From JBDSZL01 sp039925145 (lineage in GTDB: Bacteria > Acidobacteriota > Vicinamibacteria > Vicinamibacterales > SCN-69-37), in NCBI GenBank assembly GCA_039925145.1, contig JBDSZL010000004.1, positions 1-64,000 of the forward strand: DNA of 64,000 nucleotides, written 5' to 3'. The first letter of the stretch is position 1; every line of letters begins with the position of its first letter. Positions 1 to 8,168 of the stretch are shown in pieces. The position numbers and the translations under genes were made by a program. The notes beneath the pieces were generated by a model, which did no database searches, was not told the DNA's origin, and saw nothing but the letters and a program-made list of their open reading frames with translations.

Positions 1-831
1 GGGTTGCCCGCCGGCCTGGCGCTCGACACCGCCGGCGTCCTCTCGGGCACGCCCTCAGCCGCCGGGTCCTCGTCGTTTACGGTGGGCGCCACCGATGCGA
101 ATGCCTGTTCAGGAACGCTCGCATATACGATCGTCACGGCTGCGGCACCGCCGCCACCGCCGGTTTGCGGCACGATTACGCTGACGCCCACGACGCTGCC
201 AGGCGCGACGGTGGGGGTCGCGTTCAACCAGGTGTTCACTGGCAACGACGGGGTGTCGCCCTACGCGTTTGGCGTCACGACCGGGGGGGTACCCGCCGGC
301 CTGGCGCTTACCGCTGCGGGTGTGCTGTCGGGCACGCCGACCACCGCTGGGTCGTCGTCCTTCACGGTTGGCGCCACGGATGCCAACGCCTGTTCAGGAA
401 CGCTCGCATATACGATCGTCACGGCTGCGGCACCGGTTCCGCCAGCCGTCTGCCCGACGATCACTCTCGTACCCGCGACGCTGCCCGGTGCACCCCTTGG
501 GCAGGCCTTCAATCAAACGATCACAGCAGGTGGGGGAGGGGCACCTTACAGCTTCGGTCTCGCGACCGGTGCGCTGCCGTCAGGTCTTACACTCACGGCG
601 GCAGGCGCGCTGGCCGGAACGCCCGACACTGCCGGCGCCTTTCCGTTCACCGTACGCGCCACCGACAGTGCCGGCTGTTCGAATACGCACGCCTACTCGA
701 TAGACATTTTCCTTCTACCCGCCGTCCCGGCACTCCCGCTCGTCGCGGCGATTCTGCTCACGTGCCTGCTCACCGTGATAGGCCTGGCATCACTGCGCCG
801 GCAGGGACGAGAGGGCAGCGTTCCGAGGTAG
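1..831 (+). CDS. Putative-Ig (He_PIG) repeat surface protein, C-terminal part
   Basis: The frame is open from the first base, so the N-terminus lies outside the window. What remains is about 2.5 tandem units of roughly 95 residues, each with the 'LPxGLxLxxAGxLxGTPxxAG' pattern of the He_PIG putative-Ig family, joined by Pro/Ala linkers. The protein ends with a VPALPL stretch, about 20 hydrophobic residues and an RRQ basic tail. This layout resembles the IPTL/PEP-CTERM type of sorting signal, which suggests a secreted, surface-anchored or processed adhesin-like protein. The EPS cluster next door fits a surface role, since such signals often occur in EPS producers. The exact sorting class is an inference; the repeat family is clear. 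Confidence 0.8.
   Translation, partial: GLPAGLALDTAGVLSGTPSAAGSSSFTVGATDANACSGTLAYTIVTAAAPPPPPVCGTITLTPTTLPGATVGVAFNQVFTGNDGVSPYAFGVTTGGVPAGLALTAAGVLSGTPTTAGSSSFTVGATDANACSGTLAYTIVTAAAPVPPAVCPTITLVPATLPGAPLGQAFNQTITAGGGGAPYSFGLATGALPSGLTLTAAGALAGTPDTAGAFPFTVRATDSAGCSNTHAYSIDIFLLPAVPALPLVAAILLTCLLTVIGLASLRRQGREGSVPR
103..435 (+). repeat. Long exact direct repeat within the Ig-like coding region
   Basis: A 48-bp stretch beginning GCCTGTTCAGGAACGCTCGC is identical at 103-150 and 388-435. The spacing is 285 bp, exactly one 95-codon repeat unit. Identity at DNA level beyond protein constraint suggests recent unit duplication or gene conversion, so repeat number may vary between strains. Confidence 0.85.
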
Positions 832-842
832 GTGGGGGGCGG

Positions 843-1352
843 TCACAGCTGACGCACGTCTGCGGCGTCCACATCTACGCTCACGGCCAATGCGATCAGG
901 TCCACGGACAGCACCAGGCGTGCGCGCTGATCTTGTCGCACGAGGCGTCCGACCATGCCGGCGAGTGGACCGTGAATAACTTGGACACGGGTGCCTTCTC
1001 GGAGGAAGGGGATCGGTTCGAGGGCGAGGTGGCTCGAGATGAGCGTGCGGAGGTTTTCGATTTCCTGATCGGGGATTGTGGCTTGGATTCCCGCGAAGGA
1101 CACGATGCTGATCACGCCGCGGCATTGCAGTGCGGTGAGCTGGTGCGACGGTCCGACGCGGGCGAAGCAGTAGCCGGGGAAGAGCGGCCACTCAATAGTT
1201 TTCGTCCGGTCCTTCCAGCGTTGGCGACGGGTCACCGTGGGAAGAAAGACCTCGATGCAGCGCTCTGTGAGGGTGTCGCGGACAGCTTTCTCGGCGCGCG
1301 GGTTGGTTCTCAGCGCTCGCCACGGCGGGGAAGGCGTTTCTAAGTTCGACAC
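843..1352 (-). CDS. UpxY/LoaP-type NusG paralogue (transcription antiterminator)
   Basis: The 169-aa protein starts with the NGN pattern W-x-A-L-x-T-x-P-R-x-E-K (residues about 11-22), has the core 'FPGYCFARV' near residue 60, and a C-terminal KOW-like segment (about 118-150, 'REGTRVQVIHGPLAGMVGRL'). This is the organisation of specialised NusG proteins that help RNA polymerase read through long polysaccharide operons. The start is a GTG: the frame has a stop 10 codons upstream and GAGGAAA lies about 14 nt before it. It sits at the downstream end of the minus-strand EPS genes, whereas UpxY genes are usually first in their operon. It is not the housekeeping NusG, because the genuine nusG context (secE, rplK) is absent. 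Confidence 0.85.
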   Translation of the reverse strand: MSNLETPSPPWRALRTNPRAEKAVRDTLTERCIEVFLPTVTRRQRWKDRTKTIEWPLFPGYCFARVGPSHQLTALQCRGVISIVSFAGIQATIPDQEIENLRTLISSHLALEPIPFLREGTRVQVIHGPLAGMVGRLVRQDQRARLVLSVDLIALAVSVDVDAADVRQL

Positions 1353-1392
1353 GGTCTGCCAAGGAACTTTCCTCAGCGATTATGCTTCCATC

Positions 1393-1869
1393 GTGTTCAT
1401 TTTTGGTCATCTAGGCGTCGGGCGAAAGCTGGCGCAGCCCTGGAGCCGGTCGCTTCCCACGATCCCGTTGCTCCTGGGCATGCTGCTGCCCGACATCATC
1501 GACAAGCCCCTCTACTACGCGGAGGTCGCGGACATCTTCAGTTGCACGCGCACGTTCGGGCACACCCTCGCCCTGGCTTTAGTGTTCTTGCTCGTCGGTC
1601 TTGGGTCAGGGAAACGGGCATTCACCGCGATCGCCCTCGGCATGACGACGCACGTTGTGCTGGACTGTCTGGTAGAAGGACCTGGCAAGGACCTCTGGTC
1701 GTCGTCGTGGATCGCCGCGTGGTGGCCGTTCTTTGGGTGGAAGTTCTCGCGCGTCCACTTCACCGTCTCGGAGCACGTGGGCAGGTTGATCGTCTGGCCG
1801 ACGCTGATTGGTGAGGCGGTGGGGCTGGCGTTACTGGGATGGGATTTCAGGCGCCGAAGGGCTCGGTAG
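1393..1869 (+). CDS. YdjM-like membrane-bound metal-dependent hydrolase family protein
   Basis: About 158 aa from a GTG start at 1393. The frame extends further upstream, but that part overlaps the antisense UpxY gene and looks non-coding. The N-terminal 'FGHLGVGRKLAQP', the 'LLPDIIDKPL' motif, 'TFGHTLALALVFLL' and 'MTTHVVLDCL' supply the spaced His/Asp residues of the YdjM/PF04307 family, within four or so membrane segments. Molecular function in this family is not established. It is encoded on the opposite strand to the EPS genes around it. The start is uncertain because no strong ribosome site is visible. Confidence 0.6.
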   Translation: MFIFGHLGVGRKLAQPWSRSLPTIPLLLGMLLPDIIDKPLYYAEVADIFSCTRTFGHTLALALVFLLVGLGSGKRAFTAIALGMTTHVVLDCLVEGPGKDLWSSSWIAAWWPFFGWKFSRVHFTVSEHVGRLIVWPTLIGEAVGLALLGWDFRRRRAR

Positions 1870-2002
1870 GCGGTCATGCAGCTCGGGTCTTCAGTACGGC
1901 GGCGGCGGCATGGTCGCCGCATCGTGGGCGACGCTTGCGATCGCATACCAAATGCTCGCAGCATTCCCGCGGGTCGATGTGGTCTGTTGGGCTGTCACTG
2001 CG

Positions 2003-4342
2003 TCAGAGAAGTTCTTCGAAGAACTCGAGATAGCGCTTTGCTATCACGGGCCAGGCGAACTCTGAGTGCACGCGCGCTGACGCGGCATCCGCCAAATCTC
2101 GGCGTTGGCTTGGACTGTTCAGCAGCGCGCGCATTGCGTGTGTCCACGCGAGTTCGTCTCGCTCAGCGACGACGACCCCGGTGGACTTGATCACGTACGG
2201 AATTTCCCCGCTGTCGCTTCCGATCACCGGCACACCTGATGCAAACGCTTCGATGAGCATCCGACCAAATTGCTCGCGCCAATGTGGTGTCGTTTGGCTC
2301 GGGGCCGCAAGCACGTCCATCGCGTTGAGATAGGCAGGCACCTGGGCGTGACCGACATCGGTACACACTCGAACACGATCGCCAAAGCGTGCCGCCCATG
2401 CGCGGAGTTGTCCTTCCAGCGGTCCAGCACCCACGAACAACGCCCGCCAGGGAGTATCTAGATCCCCCAGCACATTCATTAGAAGCGCCAGCCCCTTGGC
2501 GTTGCTGAATCTGCCGAGATAGCCGACCACAGGGGGACCGGAACGCTCCCAATTCAGCTTCCGAAGGACGTGCTCGCCCGCTGCACGATTAGGAGCAAAG
2601 GCATTCGCGTCAACACCCAACGGAACCAGCCGCATAGGCCGCCGGGCATAGATATGGCGCGCGCCCAACGTTTGCGCGACCAACTCGCCCGAGCAAATCC
2701 AGCCAGCCGCGCGCTCCATGTCAAACTTTTCAATAAGGTTGAATGGCGGCGGATACCACTTCGCCACGTTCTGGGCGGTCCGATACACCAGTGGCACACG
2801 CTTGCTGGTCCACCGTGCGATCTGCCCACCAGCCCATATGTACGGTTCTTCCCAGGCGTGAACACAATCCCATTGCTGTGCAAGCACCTGCTTGAGCCGC
2901 TGGGAATACGAAAAGACATGGACGTACTGCGAGAAGTGTGTCGGAACTACTTCGACGCGAATGGTTTCCCCAGGCAGCGACTCGAATCGCTGAGGCCGAA
3001 GATCTCCCTGACCGTGAAAGTATGACGGCGCCACGGCGGTCACCTCCCATTTTTGCCCACCAATTCGAGCCATCTCATGCACCAACCGGCGATTCATACC
3101 GACGGCGTAGGAATGCCCAATAGAGAGCAGCCTGCGGGGTCTACCGGGGACGGAGGCCAGGAAAGGTCGCGACACAGGTCGCAGAGGAAGCGACTCTGCA
3201 ACGTCCTCCCGGACGACTGCAGGGCTCGTCTTGCGAATGGCCAATTCTCTGACGAATGCCGTCGCCCGGGCCACCTGCGTCGCGCGGTCGAACTCCGGCG
3301 GCGCGACCGGCACCGCTGCCCGCTTAGCCGACAGTTGCTCCGCACTCAAACCATCGAGGAGCTGGGCGAACGATTGGGCGTACTCAGCGACCCAAGGCGC
3401 ACGACCCGGCAGCCGCCACAGCCAGCCTTGGTCGAGGTCGTAGGCCAGCGGCACGCACCCAGTCACCACCGGCAACCCGAACGCCAGATATTCACTTAGT
3501 TTTGTCGTGTACCTGAACGAGCCGACCTGGTCTACCGACTGAGGCAAGCTGCCGACGTCCATCGCCGCGTAGTACTTGGGCAATTCCTCCTGCGGTACGC
3601 GCCCGGTGAAGACGACGCGCCCAGCTGGTAAGCCGGTTGCCCGGGCCTCGAGCTTCGCTAGCCCGCTCCCGTCCCCGATCAGAAGGAACGTCACATCCGA
3701 ACGTGCGACCCGGCGGGCGGTTTCGACCAACTCCGCCCCATAGCAGTACCCGAATCGCCGCGTCCACACCATCGACCCGGCGATGCCGACAACCAGTTGA
3801 CCGGGCGGAATGCCAAGGCGGGTACGTGTAATCACGCGATCCGCCGCCTGTTCCTCCTGGGTGCGGGTGAACGGCGCCCAGCCCGCTGCAGTCATCGCCC
3901 GCGGGCACCCGAAGGTGAGGGCGCGACCGGCGAGGTATGGGGTCCAACCGATGAACCCGGAGGCGAACCGGCACAGCGCGCGCTCGTACAGCCCGAACGC
4001 TGGCCCAAGCCACCGCACCTGCGAGCCGACCCAAGGCCCGACCGCGTCGCCGCTGCTGACCACGTAGCGACGCCCAAATAGTACTCGCGCCGCAATCAAT
4101 GCGAACCCGCCGGCGACCCCGGTCCCTTCCAACACCACGACGTCGGGCCTGGTGCGGCGGATCGTCCGCAGCAACCGCCAGAACATGCGCGCCTTCTTCG
4201 TGCGGTCGAAGCGGAAAACGTCGGGGGCAAACGCGGCCATCAACTCACGGATGCGCGCCTCCTCGCTACTCCCGCTACCGAGAGTCGACAGCACGAGAAT
4301 GCGGCGTGGGGTCAAGTCGAGGGAGCCATTGAGCAGAGCCAA
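2003..4342 (-). CDS. Double GT4 glycosyltransferase fusion (two GT-B units)
   Basis: One 779-aa frame encodes two complete GT4-like glycosyltransferases in tandem. Unit 1 (about residues 12-375) begins 'RRILVLSTLG' and carries the C-terminal nucleotide-sugar half ('VFTGRVPQEELPKYYAAMDV', 'SEYLAFGLPVVT'). Unit 2 (about 405-779) begins 'RRLLSIGHSYAVGMNRRLV' and has 'VVGYLGRFSNAKGL', 'VPAYLNAMDVLAAPS' and the E-x7-E region 'EQFGRMLIEAFASG'. Unit 1 lacks a clear E-x7-E, so its donor use may differ. The start is a TTG at 4342, since a stop lies four codons upstream. It probably adds two consecutive sugars during EPS repeat-unit assembly at the cytoplasmic face of the inner membrane. The sugars cannot be read from sequence. 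Confidence 0.85.
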   Translation of the reverse strand: MALLNGSLDLTPRRILVLSTLGSGSSEEARIRELMAAFAPDVFRFDRTKKARMFWRLLRTIRRTRPDVVVLEGTGVAGGFALIAARVLFGRRYVVSSGDAVGPWVGSQVRWLGPAFGLYERALCRFASGFIGWTPYLAGRALTFGCPRAMTAAGWAPFTRTQEEQAADRVITRTRLGIPPGQLVVGIAGSMVWTRRFGYCYGAELVETARRVARSDVTFLLIGDGSGLAKLEARATGLPAGRVVFTGRVPQEELPKYYAAMDVGSLPQSVDQVGSFRYTTKLSEYLAFGLPVVTGCVPLAYDLDQGWLWRLPGRAPWVAEYAQSFAQLLDGLSAEQLSAKRAAVPVAPPEFDRATQVARATAFVRELAIRKTSPAVVREDVAESLPLRPVSRPFLASVPGRPRRLLSIGHSYAVGMNRRLVHEMARIGGQKWEVTAVAPSYFHGQGDLRPQRFESLPGETIRVEVVPTHFSQYVHVFSYSQRLKQVLAQQWDCVHAWEEPYIWAGGQIARWTSKRVPLVYRTAQNVAKWYPPPFNLIEKFDMERAAGWICSGELVAQTLGARHIYARRPMRLVPLGVDANAFAPNRAAGEHVLRKLNWERSGPPVVGYLGRFSNAKGLALLMNVLGDLDTPWRALFVGAGPLEGQLRAWAARFGDRVRVCTDVGHAQVPAYLNAMDVLAAPSQTTPHWREQFGRMLIEAFASGVPVIGSDSGEIPYVIKSTGVVVAERDELAWTHAMRALLNSPSQRRDLADAASARVHSEFAWPVIAKRYLEFFEELL

Positions 4343-4621
4343 GTGGTGGTGTGTTCAATGGCAAATGTCGTCTGGTACGGCAGCAGCACCTGCGCGGCGA
4401 CCGCGACCCTCTCCAAGGCGGGAGCGTCAAGAGAGTCGCAAACCATAGAGGCGATCGGCTCGGACACCGATTCTGCACGAGACTCACGCAGCGGGCGGCT
4501 TCGAAAACCGGGATCAGCCCTTTTGAAGGGGGCCTCGACGGTAAAGCGTTCAGTCATCCTCCCAAGCTTCTCGCTTGTGGCAAGCGCAGCGCATAGGCTG
4601 CAGCGTAACACCAACTACGAG
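4343..4621. other. Gap between glycosyltransferase and GT39-like remnant
   Basis: A 279-nt stretch with no recognised gene. A minus-strand frame of 81 codons (4312-4557, starting MTERFTVEAPFK) overlaps the glycosyltransferase start, but has no recognisable domain or good ribosome site. It could be residual coding sequence from a lost EPS gene. Confidence 0.4.
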
Positions 4622-5456
4622 TCACTCTGTCGGGACGGCCGCTTGGAGCCTTCCTACGATCATGTCTCTTACCATCGCATCTCTCAAAACAAAAACGTCA
4701 AGACCAAAGGCCACAACGCGGTCATAGCGACGTGCAACCTCTGGCTGATTTGCAGTCCTGGCGTATTCGTATTCAGAAGGTGGCTCGATATACACGTCGG
4801 GCCAGCCAAAGCCATTCGCAAGGTAGTCTGCGAACGATCGGCTCATGTCTGGATCCTTGAAACGGTGCCAGGCAACGAAACGATCGTTGAGTCCGGACAT
4901 GTCGAGTATTCGGCTATCCGTCAGATACGGAAGGTGGCCTACCTCGCTGACGGCAATCGACAATCTCGGCAGTCCCTCCAGCGCGAGTGCCAACCGACGA
5001 TATCCGGCGTGCGCTTCATAGATACCGAGACTCTCACGTTTCATTTTGGGAAACTCGCTTGCTGGCGTCAGAACCAGCAAGAGGGCAAACCCGACGAGGC
5101 ACGCCTTGAGTCGCAAGGAGAGTATCTGCTGTGCTTCGATGCACCGACCGAGGCTTACAGCGGCAACGATTGCGATCGGCGGATAGACGGGAATGAGATA
5201 GCGAAGGTGGATGCTCATCACCGGCAAAACCGTCAAGAAGTAGCACCCGTAGACAACAGACGCCACAAGGACAGATGCCACGCCATCGCTCACGCGAGTG
5301 CGCACCGCGTGTAGGAATAGCAGAAGGGCGAGAAGGGGGAACACCAGGCGAACAAACGTGAGCCAGTGAAAGAAGACGAAATCGAATATCTCCGGTTGCA
5401 GCCAAGCCAAAGCAGGCCAGGAACGCAACGAGGGTGACGAGGATGGCGGGTTGCAC
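4622..5456 (-). pseudogene. Truncated GT39/ArnT-like membrane protein (C-terminal remnant)
   Basis: The main frame (4622-5428, 268 aa) has 3-4 transmembrane helices ('VRLVFPLLALLLFLHAVR', 'VASVLVASVVYGCYFLTVL', 'ACLVGFALLLVLTPAS'). A soluble C-terminal domain follows with 'DSRILDMSGLNDRFV', as seen in the C-termini of dolichol-P-mannose-type GT39 membrane glycosyltransferases and related EPS proteins. The N-terminal half, where these enzymes keep the catalytic acidic pair, is absent. A hydrophobic stretch just upstream in another frame ('ILVTLVAFLACFGLAATG', near 5456-5390) looks like the preceding helix, so a frameshift probably joins the pieces. The exporter gene ends 14 nt upstream, which places the truncation at that junction. 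Probably inactive as a transferase. Confidence 0.55.
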
Positions 5457-5469
5457 GAAAGCTGGGGAG

Positions 5470-6300
5470 CTACAGAATGCGCGAGAGCACGACGACCGTG
5501 TCGCCGGTCTGAATCAAATCGCTCAGTTTGGCTTTCAGTTCGACTTGCTTGCCGTTCACGGTGCGGATGATGCGCACGCGGTCCTGCGAACCGCGATCGG
5601 TCACACCGCCAGCGAGCGACAGCGCCTGCATGACCGTGGTGGCCTGGTGGGCCGGCTGGCGGCCTGGGCTCTTGACCTGCCCCAAGACGAAGAAGGTGCC
5701 GACCTTCGAAATAATGATTGTGTCGCCGCCCCGCAGCGGAACGTTCTCCTTGAAGTCGCCCGCGGCCAACTTCTTGAGATCGACATGAAACAGCTCCGGG
5801 TCAGCCGCCGCGTTGGGTCCCGTTGCTGGGCCTTCGCGGGGCCGCACGACGAGAGCCTCCTGGCTGGCTTCCTCGGTGGTCGAGCCCGCCTGCGCGAGCG
5901 CTTCGACGATGGTCATGCTCGACGTGTAGGGATAGGCGTTAGGACTGCGCACCTCGCCGAGGATGTACACCTTCTGCGTGCGGGACTGCTCGATCGAGAC
6001 AGTGAGCTGGGGATTCTTCAGGAAGCCGTCGCCGAGGCGCCGCTTCAACTCGTTCTCGGCGTCTCGCACGCTCAGGCCCATGACCTTCACGCGGCCGAGC
6101 AGGGGCAAAGCTATCGTGCCGTCGGACCCGACGGTGTACTTCCCTGACATCTCCGGCTGGTCCCAGACGGCCAGGGTCAAGACATCCTGCGTGCCGACGA
6201 CGTAATCGAGCGCCTGGCCGGCGAACAGCGTGACGCCGCACAGGCTGGCGATGGCCACGCGAGCCAGGGTGCGAGTGAGCGACTGGCGCCGGGTCTTCAT
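5470..6300 (-). CDS. Wza-like polysaccharide export protein (poly-export/SLBB)
   Basis: About 276 aa from the ATG of 'MKTRRQSLTRTL', followed by a signal peptide ending near 'LFAGQA'. Next come the polysaccharide-export domain ('DYVVGTQDVLTLAVWDQPEMSGKYTVGSDGTI', given here in part as DYVVGTQDVL), then two SLBB-like units ('VYILGEVRSPNAYPY' and 'FFVLGQVKSPGRQPA'). This family forms the outer-membrane/periplasmic exit channel for EPS or capsule. There is no lipobox Cys, so it may rely on a partner barrel, for which the adjacent 6777-7955 product is a good candidate. Earlier in-frame ATGs at 6318 and 6327 are possible starts; the signal peptide argues for 6300. Confidence 0.88.
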   Translation of the reverse strand: MKTRRQSLTRTLARVAIASLCGVTLFAGQALDYVVGTQDVLTLAVWDQPEMSGKYTVGSDGTIALPLLGRVKVMGLSVRDAENELKRRLGDGFLKNPQLTVSIEQSRTQKVYILGEVRSPNAYPYTSSMTIVEALAQAGSTTEEASQEALVVRPREGPATGPNAAADPELFHVDLKKLAAGDFKENVPLRGGDTIIISKVGTFFVLGQVKSPGRQPAHQATTVMQALSLAGGVTDRGSQDRVRIIRTVNGKQVELKAKLSDLIQTGDTVVVLSRIL

Positions 6301-6350
6301 TATCTTGATCAGAGGCATCTGGAACATCCTGGCAGTCAAACCCGGCGTGC

Positions 6351-6437
6351 CTACCGGCTCAGGCTGATGGCGTAGGCCGTAATCATGGTGAGGGCGACGG
6401 CACTTATAGAGACGACAACGAAAATGGCCTTTTTCAT
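6351..6437 (-). CDS. 28-aa hydrophobic peptide upstream of the EPS exporter
   Basis: A 28-codon frame begins MKKAIFVVVSIS, has a single hydrophobic helix (residues 4-26), and ends ISLSR before TAG. AAGGA lies 3 nt before the ATG. The Lys-Lys start and a single membrane span suit an inner-membrane small protein or a short signal-anchor peptide. It precedes the exporter start by 50 nt on the same strand and is probably co-transcribed. No family is recognised. The interpretation is an inference from start context and hydrophobicity only. Confidence 0.45.
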   Translation of the reverse strand: MKKAIFVVVSISAVALTMITAYAISLSR

Positions 6438-6776
6438 TGGTCCTTGTCAGGCTTGATGCTGGGGAACGTGGCTTCGCCCCGTCACTTACATGTCGAATAG
6501 ACGAACGCGGGGCACTGCCATCCGAGGCGCCGAGATAAAGTCTCGGTGCTCGTACAAGTAGTCCGCAATTCCGGTGCCCGAAATCGCCCCATAGATTCGA
6601 CACTGCGACCCACTAAGTCCGCTGGAAGCCAGACTTAAGAAACCCGATGGCAGTGATTGACGGAGGTGTCGCCGTCAGCAAGAACAGACGGGGGCGACGG
6701 ACGGAAATTGTAACACGGCACCCCGGCCGGACAAGGGCCTTATAGTGCAATTTAAGAAAAATCTGCGGATTCACCC
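6438..6776. other. 339-nt leader region upstream of the EPS export genes
   Basis: No convincing gene. On the minus strand it would be the 5' leader of the small peptide and exporter. It contains a perfect hairpin CCGAGA-CTTTA-TCTCGG (6530-6546) and an A/T-richer patch next to the end of the upstream barrel gene (6710-6770). A promoter or RNA control element could lie here, but no known riboswitch consensus was recognised. Confidence 0.4.
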
Positions 6777-7955
6777 TCAGAAGGGTAGGTTCACGCCTAC
6801 GCTGACGCGTCGGTTGGTGTAGTCAGGTAACGCACCGCTGGCTTTGCGCGACGTCACGGTGCCGGATCCGCCGAGCGACAGATGCCGGCCGATGAGGCGC
6901 TCGAGTCCAAAGGAATAGGTGGTGCCAATGTCCCGCGGCGGCAGAGCATCAGAGGCGATGAACGTGCGGTACACCGACCGCTGATATCCCGCGCTCGCGC
7001 GCGCGACGATGCCGAGGAAGATTGGGTGCGTGACGGACGCGCCTACCGACGTCGCGACGTAGTAGGGCGCGAAGGGCTGATAGGAGAACGTCACGTCCCG
7101 GCTCGCCTGAACCGATGCGGTGGTCGACGTCGACAGTTGAAACTGCAAGTCACCCTGTGCCGCAAGCCCGCGAAAGGGCGGGGCGCTGGCACCGGCTGGC
7201 GAGAACGACACATACCCGACGGTTGCGCGGCCATTGATGAGTGCTGTCGACTGGAAGCCGGCCATGACGCGCTGACTGTCTGAATTCCGCGAGGGGTCCA
7301 AAGAGAATCGATCGCGCCGGTTCTGGAACACGACTAGAACGTCGGTCAGCGGCGTCACCCGCCGGCGAAGCGTCCCGCTCGCGATGTCCACATCCTCGGC
7401 CAGCACGCGATCCAGGTCGATGCCGCCGATGGCCGCGTTGTGGTAGTCCTGGCGCTGCCGTTCAATGCCCAGGTCGACCGCCATGTTCGGCGTAATCTCC
7501 CACGACCCCCCGGCGCCAAAAACTTGCTGCTTTCGGCGCACCCGGGTGTCGATCTCGAGATTTACGCGCTGCTTGAGGTCTTGATAGGCAGCATTCGCTC
7601 GGAGGGTGAGACGGCTGAACGGCAGACTGAACGCGAGCCTGGCATCGCGGCCCACCTGTCCGAGATCGGGGTTGTTCGTGAACCGCATGTAGGGCAGGGA
7701 CACGCCGCCATCCAGCACAGCCCGACGCAGATTAGATGTGGCCTGGAGTCCAAGCAGGACGCTGACGAACGTATCCGATTCGGGATTCAGGGCGCTGTTA
7801 CGGACGTTTGTTTCGAGGCCGGCTTCCGCTGCGATTACAGGGGTGACTGCAACGCGCCCGACGTGAATGGGCGCCTGAGCGCCGGGGCTAGCTGATTGTG
7901 CGAGGAGGGATCCTGGCGCGATCGCGATCAGTGCGGCCAGAATCGCCGTGCGCAC
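6777..7955 (-). CDS. EPS-cluster outer-membrane beta-barrel protein
   Basis: 392 aa from a GTG start, with signal peptide 'MRTAILAALIAIAPGSLLAQ'. The rest is many alternating-hydrophobicity segments ending in the aromatic signature 'VSVGVNLPF', where the terminal Phe is the recognition signal for outer-membrane barrel assembly. Phrases such as 'NVRNSALNPESDTFVSVLLGL' and 'DPSRNSDSQRVMAGF' resemble the BBP2/EpsL-like barrels found beside Wza-type exporters. It may provide or guide the outer-membrane pore for polysaccharide secretion, or export sensing. The family assignment is by pattern, and the operon position with 5470-6300 supports it. Confidence 0.75.
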   Translation of the reverse strand: MRTAILAALIAIAPGSLLAQSASPGAQAPIHVGRVAVTPVIAAEAGLETNVRNSALNPESDTFVSVLLGLQATSNLRRAVLDGGVSLPYMRFTNNPDLGQVGRDARLAFSLPFSRLTLRANAAYQDLKQRVNLEIDTRVRRKQQVFGAGGSWEITPNMAVDLGIERQRQDYHNAAIGGIDLDRVLAEDVDIASGTLRRRVTPLTDVLVVFQNRRDRFSLDPSRNSDSQRVMAGFQSTALINGRATVGYVSFSPAGASAPPFRGLAAQGDLQFQLSTSTTASVQASRDVTFSYQPFAPYYVATSVGASVTHPIFLGIVARASAGYQRSVYRTFIASDALPPRDIGTTYSFGLERLIGRHLSLGGSGTVTSRKASGALPDYTNRRVSVGVNLPF

Positions 7956-7961
7956 ACGACG

Positions 7962-8168
7962 CTACTGCGAAGGGCTGACCGAGCACGCGCCCATCGTGTC
8001 GCCATGCGCAATATGCGCCGCGACAGCAGGCTGAGCGACCGACAGCGTCTGACCGGGCGCCGGCGACTTATGGCAGATGTCGACCTTCTCATTCTTCGCG
8101 GCGACAGCGACAGCGGCCGAAACAGCAACCGCCAGGGCGGCGATGAGTATGAACAGCGTCTTCTTCAC
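7962..8168 (-). CDS. Small secreted protein with CH...AHIAHGDxxGxC motif
   Basis: 68 aa: signal peptide (residues 1 to about 23, 'MKKTLFILIAALAVAVSAAV'), then a short mature part with 'VDICHKSP', 'TLSVAQPAVAAHIAHGD' and 'GAC'. The Cys-His / His-x-x-His-Gly-Asp / Cys spacing is a recurring motif in secreted proteins of many bacteria. It suggests a small metal-binding or disulfide-closed fold, but its function is not known to me. The start ATG overlaps the stop of the upstream EF-hand protein by 4 nt, and the barrel gene follows after 6 nt. All three are therefore probably one transcript. Confidence 0.75.
   Translation of the reverse strand: MKKTLFILIAALAVAVSAAVAVAAKNEKVDICHKSPAPGQTLSVAQPAVAAHIAHGDTMGACSVSPSQ

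Noticed and set aside
6438..6776. Possible c-di-GMP riboswitch before the EPS exporter
   Set aside because: A hairpin and GCGAAGCC-like string are present, but the conserved GEMM core and tetraloop-receptor arrangement could not be found.
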